From Pseudonocardia sp. 73-21 (GTDB lineage Bacteria > Actinomycetota > Actinomycetes > Mycobacteriales > Pseudonocardiaceae), in assembly GCF_001899645.1 (NCBI RefSeq), contig NZ_MKVV01000043.1, positions 1 through 64,000 of the forward strand: DNA of 64,000 nucleotides, given 5' to 3'. Under the pieces are notes generated by a model that saw nothing but the letters and a program-made list of their open reading frames with translations, was not told the DNA's origin and ran no database searches. The position numbers and the translations under genes were made by a program. Positions 50,963 to 62,900 of this stretch are shown one piece after another. Position 1 is the stretch's first letter, and each line of letters opens with the position of its first letter.

Positions 50963-53900
50963 ATGACGGACGCGGAATCCATCCCCAGCTATGAGGGAAT
51001 GTTCTTCGAAGCGGCTCGGGCGAGTGCCGAAGCTACGTCAGTGTATTCTCCCGCTGCATATTTGGCCGATCTCCTGCAGTTGGTGGACGACCATTTCCAG
51101 GACGCCTCGATCCTGCGCAACCGGCCGGGGATCACGAGGGTCCCCCTCGATCCCGCGCACACCGACACCGAGGTGCCGTACCTCGACGTCGTGAACGACG
51201 TGCTGGCCCAGCGCCTGGCGGAGGAGCTCGGCGAGAACGCCTACGAGGCGATGCTGACCTTGCCCTATCCGTTGACGATGCCCTTCTCGCGCGAGGACGT
51301 CCGGCGGCGGCGGGTCCTCCACCACGCCGGCGTGCCAGCGGCCCAGGTCTACCGCCAGTTCGCCCCCGCTCCCGACGCCGATGTCGTGGCACGGGAGTGC
51401 CTCGGCCTGACGCCGCAGGATGTCGACGCCGTCACGACCGTCCTGCCAGGGGACAGGCACGTGCTCGCCGGCTTCGGACTCCCCCCGGACGCGAACCTCT
51501 CTGTCCTGGACGAGGTCGAGAAGTTCCTCGAGCGGACCGGCATGGCCGCCGATGACCTGCGGGAGCTGCTGTTCCAGAATCTGAGCCAGGCCGCAACGGA
51601 CCCCGCGGGCGACACCGAGCGTGTGCTCGCGACGGGGTTCTTCGTCAACAACGGCCAGACACCCGTCTCCGTCACGGCTGACGGAAAGCGGTTGACCTGC
51701 GGCGACGCGCCGGTGCCCTGGCAGTGGTTCGAGCGGACGGCCCGGTTCGTGCGCCTGGCCGGCAAGATCGGGATGTCGTTCACGGACCTGGACCTCGTGC
51801 TGCGGACGTGCTGCGGCAATGTCATCGACGGCGCCGCGCTCCGCGTGACCGCGATGATCAGAAACCTGCAGGACCTCTACCAGCTCCCGCTCGACGTCGT
51901 GTGCAGCCTCGTCGCGCCGATGTCGACCAGCGGTATCGGAGACGCGGACATTCCCGCCGACCTGTTCAACCGGACGTTCAACGGCCCACCGGCGGCCACC
52001 GACCGGGCGGTCCTGCTCGGCGGCCCGTTCGTTCCCGCCGCCTACACCGGTTACCCACAGCTGACCTGCCAGGGCGACCTGTTCGACCCGCAGAACGCCG
52101 ACTTCCTCCGTCGCGTCGCGGCCGGAACCGGCCTCACCGAGACCGATCTCGGCACGGCCGTGGCCCGATTCCGCGCCGGCCTCGTCGATGGCAACGGTGA
52201 CGGGCCGTTCGAGGGGGAGATCGACACCGCCGCGCTCTCGCTGCTGTTCCGGATCGGCACGCTGACCAGGACGCTCGGACTCGCGGTGCCCGATCTCCTC
52301 GGCATCCTCGATGTCCTGCGGTCAGATCCCTCCACCCGGACGCTCAACCCGTCCGGCCTGGTCGCCGATCCCGGCCCCGTCGAGCACGATCCGTTCCGGA
52401 TACTCGCCTCCGGTCGACCCACCGATGGGCTGTGGCTGGCCGAGATCCTCTTCGCGATCGCCCAGTGGACGAAGAACCACGACTTCGGGGGCGCCGAGCT
52501 CGGACGCACGCTGGGCGCCGGGCCCGAGACAGCGGACACCGGCGGCGACACCGGCCAGGTCATCGCGCTCGACGGGCTCTACCAGGCGTTCCAGAGCGTT
52601 CTCCTGACGCCCACGACGTTCGTGTCCGATCGGCTCGACGATCGCGACGCGGCGGTTGTCCACCGGACCATCTCCGCCGCGGGCGGGCCGGTGTCGAACC
52701 TCGACGCCCGCATCGTCCGCGACGACGGCCCGGCCGCCGCATCAAGGGCTTTCGAGGCGCTCGCCCGTCTCCCGCTGATCACCGACACCGACTTCCGCGA
52801 GATCGCGATCGAGGCACGGCTGCGGGACAAGATCTTCGCCAACCTGGTGTTCCGCGGCTACCTGGAGGCCGACGGCACCCTGGTCGAGCCGCAGTTCCCG
52901 ATCCGGGTGGAGGACTTCCTGCTCACGGGTGGGTTCGCGGCGGTCCAGGCCGAGTTGTTCACCGTCATGAGCCAGTTGCGCCTCGAGGACGCCGAGGAAC
53001 AGCCGAGCCAGGATTCGAGTGCCGACCCGGCTGCCGATCCAGCGGACTCCGCTACTGATTCCACAGCCGGCGATCCGGGTAGCGACGCGGGCGGTCCCAC
53101 CGTGGCGGACGGGACGAATGCCGTGGCGGTGCACAGCGTGGTTCCCGACCAGCTCGACCCGGCCGGCTTCTACCCGTCGGACCTGCGCTGGGTGGAGGGG
53201 CTCTCCCCCGCTGACGACCTCGAGCTCTACGACAACCTCGTGTACAACCGCTACATCGACGCGGACGGCACCGTCCTGCGCAACGGCTTCTTCGCCGACG
53301 CCGGCAACGCCGACGCGTTCGTCGTCGACGCCGACCTCGGCGACGCCGCCCCCGCGGTCTGGACGCTGATCCACGACCGCGTCGCACGTTTCGTCACCGA
53401 TGCGCTCACGTTGGACCAGACCATCTTCAGCCAGCTGCCACTCGATGACTCGGCGATCCGGCGCCTGGTGGACGACCTGCTGTTCAACGGCCACATCGAC
53501 GCGTCCGGCGGCTACACCGACAAGGTCGCCCTGCTCGCGCTCGGACGCGACCGGCTCGAGGTCGCGCTCGAGTTCTACCCGCTCCGTCGCGGGATCCTCG
53601 AGGCGATGCAGGACCAGATCACCGCCTTCCGGACGGGCTACGTCACGTTCGCGCGCGAGTCGTTCGAGGAGATCGCGAGCGCGGTGCTCGCCACGCTGGT
53701 CGACCAGCGCCTCACCGGCACGTGGGTGGTGGACGGACGGGTGCCCGACAACCTTGCACCGGCCATCGTCGGCGGCACGGCCGACCTCGGGCTCGGGGTG
53801 GAGTTCGCCCCGGAAGAGCAGGACCTCGTGCTGGCCCGGCTGGCCGCGATCCTCCACAGCGTGCAGCGCTATCGCGTCGATCCGGCCGCGCTGGCCGGGC

Positions 53901-56900
53901 TCGGTCTGGACCAGGGCGAGATCGGTGTGCTCGTCGGTCTCCTGCAGTCCGCGGGTGACCTCACGGCCGAGTTGATGGTCGCGCAGGAGCGGCTCCCCTT
54001 CTTCGTCGACGTCCACAGCGCGCTCGGGTTCGCCGTTCCCGGCTTCAGCGACTACGACCGGGACGTGTTCTTCCTCCTGCACACGGTGGCGAAGGAGATC
54101 GCGGCGGCCACCGGCGAGATCGTCGGCGCCCTCGCCACGCAGGCCGGAACGCAGCGGTCGACGCTGTTCGCCGGCCTGCAGGACGTGTGGGGAGTCACCC
54201 CCGCGACCGCCACGGCGATGGCGGTCGCGGTGTGTGGTACTCCGGCGGCGACGATGGACACGCTGGTGGTGCCCGTGCTCAGGGCGGGTGCCGCTGCGAG
54301 CCGGGTCACGACCGTTCCGGCGGACGCCCGTTTCCGACTCGTGTACCGCAGGCTCGCGCGTTTCGCAGCCATCGCGGCCAAGCTGAATCTCGACGCCGTC
54401 CAGACCGAGATCGCATTCCGCGACCGCGACCTCGTGGGGAGCTTCCCCGAGCGGCTCGTCCTCCCGCCGGGCGTCACGACGGTCGACGCGCTGCTGCCCA
54501 GCGCCGACGGCACCGTCTCTCTCTTCGTGGGCACCAACTGCTGGCGCTACTCGGCGTCGACCTACGCGCTGACGACGACCACACCTGACCCGCTGACCGC
54601 GGTGTCGCACCGGTTCGCCGCGCTCACCGGCGTCGACGCCGCCTTCGTCGACGCCACAGGAACGGAATGGTTGGTGGGGCGCGACGGCGCCGGCGCCGCG
54701 CTCACCTTTGTCCGTGAGGGGCTCACCGCGGTGTGGGTGACGGCGGAGCGCACCTGGGGCGCGATCCGGAACACCTTCGCAGCGCCGTCCCGGATCGACT
54801 CTGCGCTGCGCGACCGCGACGGGAAGACCTACCTGTTCAGTGGCGACCAGTACGTGCGGTACTCGGGCGCCGACTACGCCGAGGTCGATCCCGGCTATCC
54901 GCGCACGATCGCCGGGAACTGGGAGGCGGAAGGTCTCGACGTCGTCCTGCCCGCAGAGTTCCGCGCCTCGGTCGACGCGTCGTTCCAGGGCCTGGACGGC
55001 GTGACCTACCTGTTCTCCGGGGGGAGTTGCCTGCCCGCCCCTGGCGGAGCGGACTCCGCACCGGTCGTGGGGCGGTGGGGCCGGGTGCGCAACGGTTTCG
55101 TCGAGGCGTCGGGTGTCGATGCCGCCTACGCGGCGGGTGGTAGGCAGTTCCTGCTGCGCGGCGACCAGGTGGTGAGCCGCACCGACGGCTTCGAGGCGGG
55201 TGACGCGACCGTCGACGAGGGCTACCCGCTGCGTCTCGAGACGTACTTCGCGGACCTGCCCGTCGAGTTCGAGGCCGGCGTGGATGCGGCCTTCTGCGAC
55301 GCGGCCGGAGCGGTGCACCTGTTCCGCAACGGCCGCACCGTCGCGCTGGCCCCCGGCGACGGCCTCGTCGTGCCGGTGAACGAACGGTGGGGACTGATCG
55401 GTCCCGTACTCCCGACCGGCACGGTGGACGCGGCCTTCGTCGGCATGGACGGGAAGACCTACCTGTTCAGCGGAGGTCGCTACATCCGCTACTCCGGTGC
55501 CGACTACACGGCTGTCGACCCCGGCTACCCACGCCTCGTCGACGGCGACTGGGGCGGGCTGCGGACCGTCACGGCCTCCTTCGTCCTCGACGAGAAGACC
55601 TACCTGTTCGGTGCGGTGGGCACGCTGTTCTCACTGCCCGTGCCCGAGGGCGGTGAGAGAGCGGCGTTCACCGAGCACCTGAACGCCGGACAGGTGCCGC
55701 CGGTGCTGCGCGACACGCTGCGCCTGCACGGCCTGACCCCCGTGCTCGACAAGCCGGTGAGCGGGACGTCGCCGGAATGGGTTGTGCGGGCCGACGACGG
55801 GATGGCCTTCACCGTCCGCCTCGACCCCACGGCCGCGACCGTCACCGGCGATCGCGCCGACGAGAACGGCTTCTGCGTCCGGTACTCCACCCGTGATTAC
55901 AGCACGCCGGACGCGGGCCACCCGCGTCCGACGGGTGCGGGCAACTGGTGGAACCTGCCCGACGCGCTGCTGGCCGGCGAGCCCGAGTTCGCGCAGGTCG
56001 ACGCCGTCTTCGCCGGTACGGACGGACACACCTACCTGTTCGCGGGTGGCAGGTTCGTCGTGTTCGACAACCGGGAACGCTGGTGGTCGGAGCCACGCTC
56101 GCTGGCCGACGACTGGGACAGCCTCCCGTTCGACCGTGTCGACGCCGCCTTCGTCGGCAACGACGGACGCACCTACGTGTTCTCCGGGTCGCGCTACGTC
56201 CGGTTCTCCGGCGCCGACTACACCCGCCGCGACGACCGCTACCCGAACGACATCACCACGTTCTGGGGTGCGGTCCCCAACACCATCGCCAGGACCGGAG
56301 CGGTGGACGCGGCGGTGGTGCTCGACGGCTACACCTATCTGTTCTCCGGGGACCAGTACGTCCGCTACGACGGCGACACCTACGCCACCGTGGACAACGG
56401 CTACCCCAAGAACATCGCCGACTCGCTGACGAGCGAACCCCGGTTCGTGAACCTCACCGTGCCACCGACCGGGCCGATCGACGCGGTGACGGCCGACCGG
56501 CGCACCGTCGCTCTGTTCACCGGCGGGCGCTGCCACGTGGTGTCGGACTCGCTCTACCGGCTCTACGCGGACCTCTTCCCGGCCACGCCCGGCTGCGCCT
56601 TCGTCGAGGACGGAGCCGTACTGGCCGAAGGGCCGACGGGCTGGCACCACCTCGGCGCGCTGGAGGCCGAGATGCTGGTGCAGACCCCGGTGCGGCCCCG
56701 GAGCCTGCGCACCGCACCCGTCGCCTTCCGCAGCGGGCTCAGCGCGGTGCTGGCCGGAACGGACGGCAACACCTACCTGTTCCAGGGCACGTCGTGCTAC
56801 GACGTGGCGCTCGGACGCGCGTTCCCCGCGGAGCAGGACTGGGGACGCCCGCGCAACACGGTCGCCCAGGCCGGAACCGTCGACGCCGGGTTCGTCGGAC

Positions 56901-59900
56901 GCGACGGGCTGACCTACGTGTTCGGCGGCGACCAGTTCGTCGTCTACTCCGGCACCAGCTATGTCGATGTGGAGATCGACGGCCGCCCCCAGCCGATCGC
57001 CGAGCACTGGGGTGGGCTCGACAACGTGGCGATCGCGTTCGTCGACGGAGAGCAGACGTTCCTGTGCGAGGCGGCCGACGACGACGGCCGGTTCCGGTAC
57101 GTCGTCTACTCGGGCACCGACTACACCCGCGCCGATCCGGGCTCTCCGCACACCGCCGACGCCGACTTCTGGGACATCCCCCCACAGTGGCGGGAAGAGG
57201 GCTTCGACCGGCTGGCAGCGGTGGTGGTCGAGCGGGGCAACCGGTTCCTGCTCAGCGGCACCCGCTACCTGCAGTACACGGAAGCGACGAACACGTGGTC
57301 GTACCCGCACGAGCTGAGCAGGCTGTGGCCCGGCCTGCCCTTCGACGCGGACGCGGGCTCGCCGCTCCAGAGCGCGTTCACCGGCGCCGACGGGGCCTAC
57401 TACCTGTTCTCGCGGGGCAGGTTCTGCCGCCACGACGGCCTGCAGGCGAGCCCAGCCGAACCCGTCGAGGGTCGCTGGGGCCGGCTGCACAACAACTTCG
57501 CCTCCACCACCCGCACGAACCTCGTCGATGCGGCGTTCGTCTTCCAGAGCACCACCTACCTGTTCTCCGGGGACCAGTACGTCCGGTACTCGGGACCGGA
57601 CTACCGCTACGTCGACACCGGCTACCCCAGGCCGGTGGTCGCGCTGCGCCAGGAGGACTGCTTCGCCAACCTGCCCGACTCGGTCGAGAACCTGCTCGCC
57701 GACCGGGTCGCCGCCGGCGCCGAGACCGTGATCGACGCCGTGGTGGCCGATGACCGCACCGTCCACCTGCTGATCGGGCCGGACTGCCACAGCGTGTCGA
57801 CGAGCCTGGAGGCCGACTACGACGTGGCGGGTCTCGGCCAGGTCCGCAACACCCTCGCCGACACCGGCCGGGTCGACGCCTCCTTCGTCAAGGACGACCA
57901 CACCTACCTGTTCTCCGGAGACCAGTACGTCCGCTACACCGGTGACCGCTACTCCGTCGTCGACGAGGGCTATCCGCTCTCGATCGAGACCGCACTGCCG
58001 GCCGAGATCGGTGTCAGCGCGCTCCCGGAACCCTTCGGCGACGGGATCGACGCCGCGCTCGACGGTGCCGACGGCAAGATCTACCTCTTCGCCGGCCGAC
58101 AGTTCGTCGGCAACGGCTCGCCCTCCCCGACACCGCAGCCGGTCGCCGGCCACTGGGGTCAGGTGCGCAACCGCTTCGCGCCCAGCCCCGGATCACCTGG
58201 TGCTGTGGACGCGGCCTTCGTCTCCGCGGCGGGGCACCTCTACGCCTTCGCCGGTGATCAATACGTCCGCTACACCACCCCCGGCGATCGGTACGCCGAT
58301 GACGGCTACCCACGTTCGATCAAGGACGACTGGGGCGATCTGCCGGTGGCCTTCGAGAGCGGCATCGACGGCGCCTTCCGGTTCGAGGACCGCACGTACT
58401 TCGTCCGTGGCGAGGACTACCTGCGCTACTCCGACCCCGACCACCGTCGCGTGGACCGGCTCTACCCGCAGCCGCTGACGGCGCGGTGGGGGCCCTGGGT
58501 GGACTACCGCTTCACCGACCTTCGCGCGATCGCCCGTTTCGCACGACTGCACGCCGGCCACCCCGACGTCGACGGCGGGCTGGCCGGGATCTTCGCCGGG
58601 ACCGGCACGGTCGCCGACCCCTACCAGCGCCTCGCCACGGTGTTCGGCTGGGATGTCGACGAGATCGCCTGGGCGGTACGCCATCACGCATTCCTGCCCG
58701 CCGAGGCGCCGGCCCACGTCGATATCGAGATCGTCTCCCCGCTCGTCGATCTCTTCACGCTCACCACCACGATCGGCGGCACCCCGTCCACGGTGCACGA
58801 GCAGGTGTGGAGCCCGCTGTACGGCGACGCCGCCGCGTCGTCCGCCACCAGCGCCGGCGAGGCGCTACAGGGGATGCTGCTGAGCCACCACATCGGCGAC
58901 GACCGCCCCGCGCTCGTCCAACTGCTGCACCAGGAGATGAACGAGGCCGTCCGCGACGCGCTGGTGGCCGCGGTCATCGCGAACACCGACGGGGTGCACA
59001 GCGCGAGCGACCTGTTCGACCTGCTGCTCATCGACGTGGAGATGGGCGGGCTGGGCACCACGTCGGCGGTCCGGGAGGCCATCGGCGCCACCCAGCTGTT
59101 CTTCCACCGCTACTTCCTCAACCTGCAGCCCGTGACCGTCCGCGGCGGGCCCGGACAGCCCGCCGGCCCCGACGCCGTGAAGGCGGAGCTGAAGAGCTGG
59201 TGGGCCTGGATGCAGAACTACCAGGTGTGGGCGGCCAACCGAAAGGTCTACCTCTACCCCGAGAACTACATCCGGCCCGAGCTGCGCGCGACCAAGACAC
59301 CCGCGTTCGCGACCCTGGAGAACGATCTGCTCCAGGGCGAGCTCACCGCCGACGCGGTCCGGCAGGCCTACACCACCTACCTCGACGACTACACCGAGGT
59401 CTCCCGGCTCACGATCGCGGGCGGCTACGTCTACGAGGCGCCCCATCCGAGCGACCACGCCTGGGACCTGGTGCTGTTCGGCCGCACCAAGACCGATCCT
59501 CGCCGCTTCTACTACCGCCTCGCGGCGTTCTCCCGGGAGGCGAGCCGGTCGGCGGTGTGGCAGCCGTGGTCGAAGGTCGACGTCCGCATCGACAGCGACC
59601 GCGTCTATCCGGTGTTCGCGTTCGATCGCGTGTTCGTGTTCTGGGCCGGGCTCGACGCGGCGGTGCACAGCACGTCGAGCGACACGTTCACCGACAGGAG
59701 CAGCGACACCGGGCACACCTACACCCGCCAGACGCCACCTACCTACACCGTGAAGATCTACTACTCCTTCTACGACCTGAACGGGGTGTGGACCCCCGAG
59801 CAGCAACTGACCATGACCCCGCCCGTCGAGGAGACGTTCGAGGTCTCCGACATCCAGCTGCTGGTCGAGACCTCCTCACTCATGCCGCCCACGCCCGGTG

Positions 59901-62900
59901 ACGACGTCGAACACGCGCACGACAACATCGTCGTGCGCTGCGGTTACACGCGCACGGATCCGGTCACGGCAGCGACCACCCGCCGCACCGTGGCGTTCAC
60001 GCTGACCGCCGAGCTGTTCACCCAGCCCACCACCGCCGTCGCGTTCGACGACACCGGCATCGGACGCTTCCAGTCGCTGTTCGACGAGCCCGTGGACATC
60101 GACCCGTTCGCCGCCGTCGAGGCGGCCATGCTGGCCCGCAACGACGCGATCGGCGGGATGGTGGTGCGACAGCTCGAGAGGGTGGCCGCGGAACTGCCGG
60201 TGTCCGTGCCACCGCCGTCGGTCGTGATGTTCAACAACCCCAAGGAGTCGATCACCGACCGGTGGTTCGGCTTCGACTACAAGGGCGGCAGCTTCCTCTG
60301 CAAGCCGGCTCCGCTGCCGTCGGTGACCACCTTGGGGATCAGTCCGCTGCCGCTGCACCATCCCGGTGACCGGCTCCCCCACTGGAACCGGGTCGACGCC
60401 GGCTTCGCCACACCGGACGGCACCGCCTACTTCTTCGACAACGCCGGGCACCGCTACGTCACCGTCGACCGCTCCGGTGTCCAGGGGGCGGCGGCGGACA
60501 TCACCACCCGCTGGGGACGGTCGAGGACGGGGTTCCCCGCCTCCGGTGTCGTGGACGCCGTCGTCGCGGTCGACGGCCACGTGTTCGTGTTCTCCGGAGC
60601 GGAGTACGCCCGCTTCAGCGGCGGATCGTTCGCCGTCATGGACGAGGGCTACCCGCGGGAGATCACGTCGAACGACGACGGTCTGCCCCGCTGGCCGCGG
60701 GTTGTTGCGGGGTTCACGGGGGTGGACGGCCGGACCTACCTGTTCCAGGGCGGGAGCTTCGTCGACCTCGCGGCACCCGGCCGGAAGAAGCCGGTCGCTG
60801 ACCGCTGGGGGCGGGTCGAGGGCGCCGCGGCGGGCACCGGGATCTTCGACACCGGCACCGTCGCCGCGGCGTACGTGATCGGCGAGCACACGTTCCTGGT
60901 CTCTGGCGGGCGATATGTTCGTTACACGGGAGGTGTCTACGAGTTCGTCGACGACGGCTATCCGCGTGACCTCGCCGGCAACCCCGACGGCCTCCCGTCT
61001 TCACCCGGCGTCGTGTTCACCCAGGGCGCGAGCCGGTACGAGTTCGACAACGAAGCCAAGACCTACACCGTCGCCCAGCCGGGTGAGCCGCCGGAGCAGC
61101 ACACCAGCACCGATCTGGGCGGTGGGGACACGATCGGCTCGCCGGCGGCGGTGTGGGCGGCGGGCGTTCTGGGCAACCACCTCTACCTCGTCGGCGACAC
61201 CGCGTTCGTCCGGTACACGCTCGGGCCCGACGGTGCGGTCCCCACCTACATCGATGCCGGGTACCCGAAGGCCTGCACAGTGCCCGTCGATGCTCTCGTC
61301 GTGAGCGGCGGTGGGCTCGTCGTGTTCTCCGGGGAGAGCTACGCCCGGATCCCGGCCGGGCAGGAACTCGACGCCGCGGTCGTGCTCGTCCCGATCGACG
61401 GCAGCTGGGGCAACCTGCCCCAGCAGTTCCACGGCGGCCTGGACGGGGCGATCGACACGCCCGACGCGTTGTACCTGCTGGCCGGCAGGGACTACGTGCG
61501 CTACGGCAAGGTCACAGCGGACGGGTCACCTCCGCAGCTGCCCTACGAGCAGGCCGCCGGTCAGTTCGAGATCATCAGGCTGACCACGGGGACGGCGTCC
61601 ACCCTCAACCAGCAGATGTTCACCGGCGGCGTCGGCGCCGTCCTCGACGTCGTCACCCAGGAGACCGACGAGCGCCCCTCGTTCAACAAGAACATCTCCG
61701 CGGCCACGGTCATCAAGGTCCGGCCGGACAAGGTCGAGGACGGCTACCTGCCGGTCACCTCCTACCTGGACTTCGACAGCGCCAACGGTCTCTACTACTG
61801 GGAGATCTTCTTCCACGCCCCGCTGCTCATCGCCCAGGCCCTGCGCGCCGCCCAGCGGTTCGAGGAGGCCATGGTGTGGTTGGGCTACATCTTCGACCCC
61901 ACCCAGAACCGCGACCACTGGCGGTTCCTGCCCTTCCGCGAGACGGACGTCGCGGCCCTCGTCGACACCTGCCTCGCCGATCTCGCGGCGCTCGACAGCA
62001 CTGACGCGACGCTCGGCCCGGCGCTGGAACAGCTCCGGACGCTCGCACCGGTCTTCGCCCAGGAGCGCGTGGTGCAGGCCGCCGAAGGAGACGTCCTGAC
62101 CACCGTCCCAGCCCAGGTGGCGGCGAAGATCGCCGCCATCCCGGTCCCTGCCCCCGGTACGCCGGCGGCCGTGAACGCCTGGCACGACCTGCAGGAGACC
62201 GGCGCCGTCATCGCCCGGCTCGACCGCCGCTACCAACTCATGATCGGCGGCCGGGAGACGGCGCTGCTGAGCTACCTGAACGACCCGTTCGACCCGCACG
62301 CCGTCGCGGCCGCGCGCACGGGCGCCTACCGGCGTGCCGTGGTGATGGCCTACCTCGACAACCTGCTCGACTGGGGCGACATGCTCTTCCGGCAGTACAC
62401 CGGGGAGAGCATCGACCAGGCCCGGATGCTCTACATCCTGGCCCATGACGTGCTCGGCCCCCGCCCGCACGACCTGGGGATGCGACCACTGCGCGAGGTC
62501 CGCAACGCCGGGCAGCTCACCCACTCCCCCGGCGAGTACGACTTCCTGGTCCGGCAGGCGGCCACGCTGCCGGCCGGCGACCCGAACGCCGTCAGAGCCG
62601 CAGCCGTGCACGCCAGCATCGCCACCGTCGCGTCCATCGACCCCGCCGACACCGACAGCACCGACTCCTACTTCACGATCCCCGAGAACAGCAGGCTCAC
62701 CGACTACTGGACCCGCGTCGAGGACCGGCTGACCAAGATCCGGCACTCACTCGACATCCTCGGCGTCAGCCGGCCGATCCCGCTGTTCGAGCCACCGCTC
62801 GACCCGATGGCGCTCGTCAAAGCCAGGGCGGCGGGCACCGGCCTCGGTGCGGTGTCGGCGTCGGGGGGGCCGGTGACCGCGCCGCACTACCGGTTCACCG

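Noticed and set aside
52742..55318. Very long open frame (858 codons) antisense to the toxin gene
   Set aside because: It mirrors the sense codon bias (GC at third positions), has no recognisable domain and lies entirely opposite a clear TcA coding frame.
55631..58153. 840-codon open frame on the minus strand opposite the hemopexin repeats
   Set aside because: Its repetitive valine/aspartate/glycine-rich text is the complement of the hemopexin repeats, not an independent gene.
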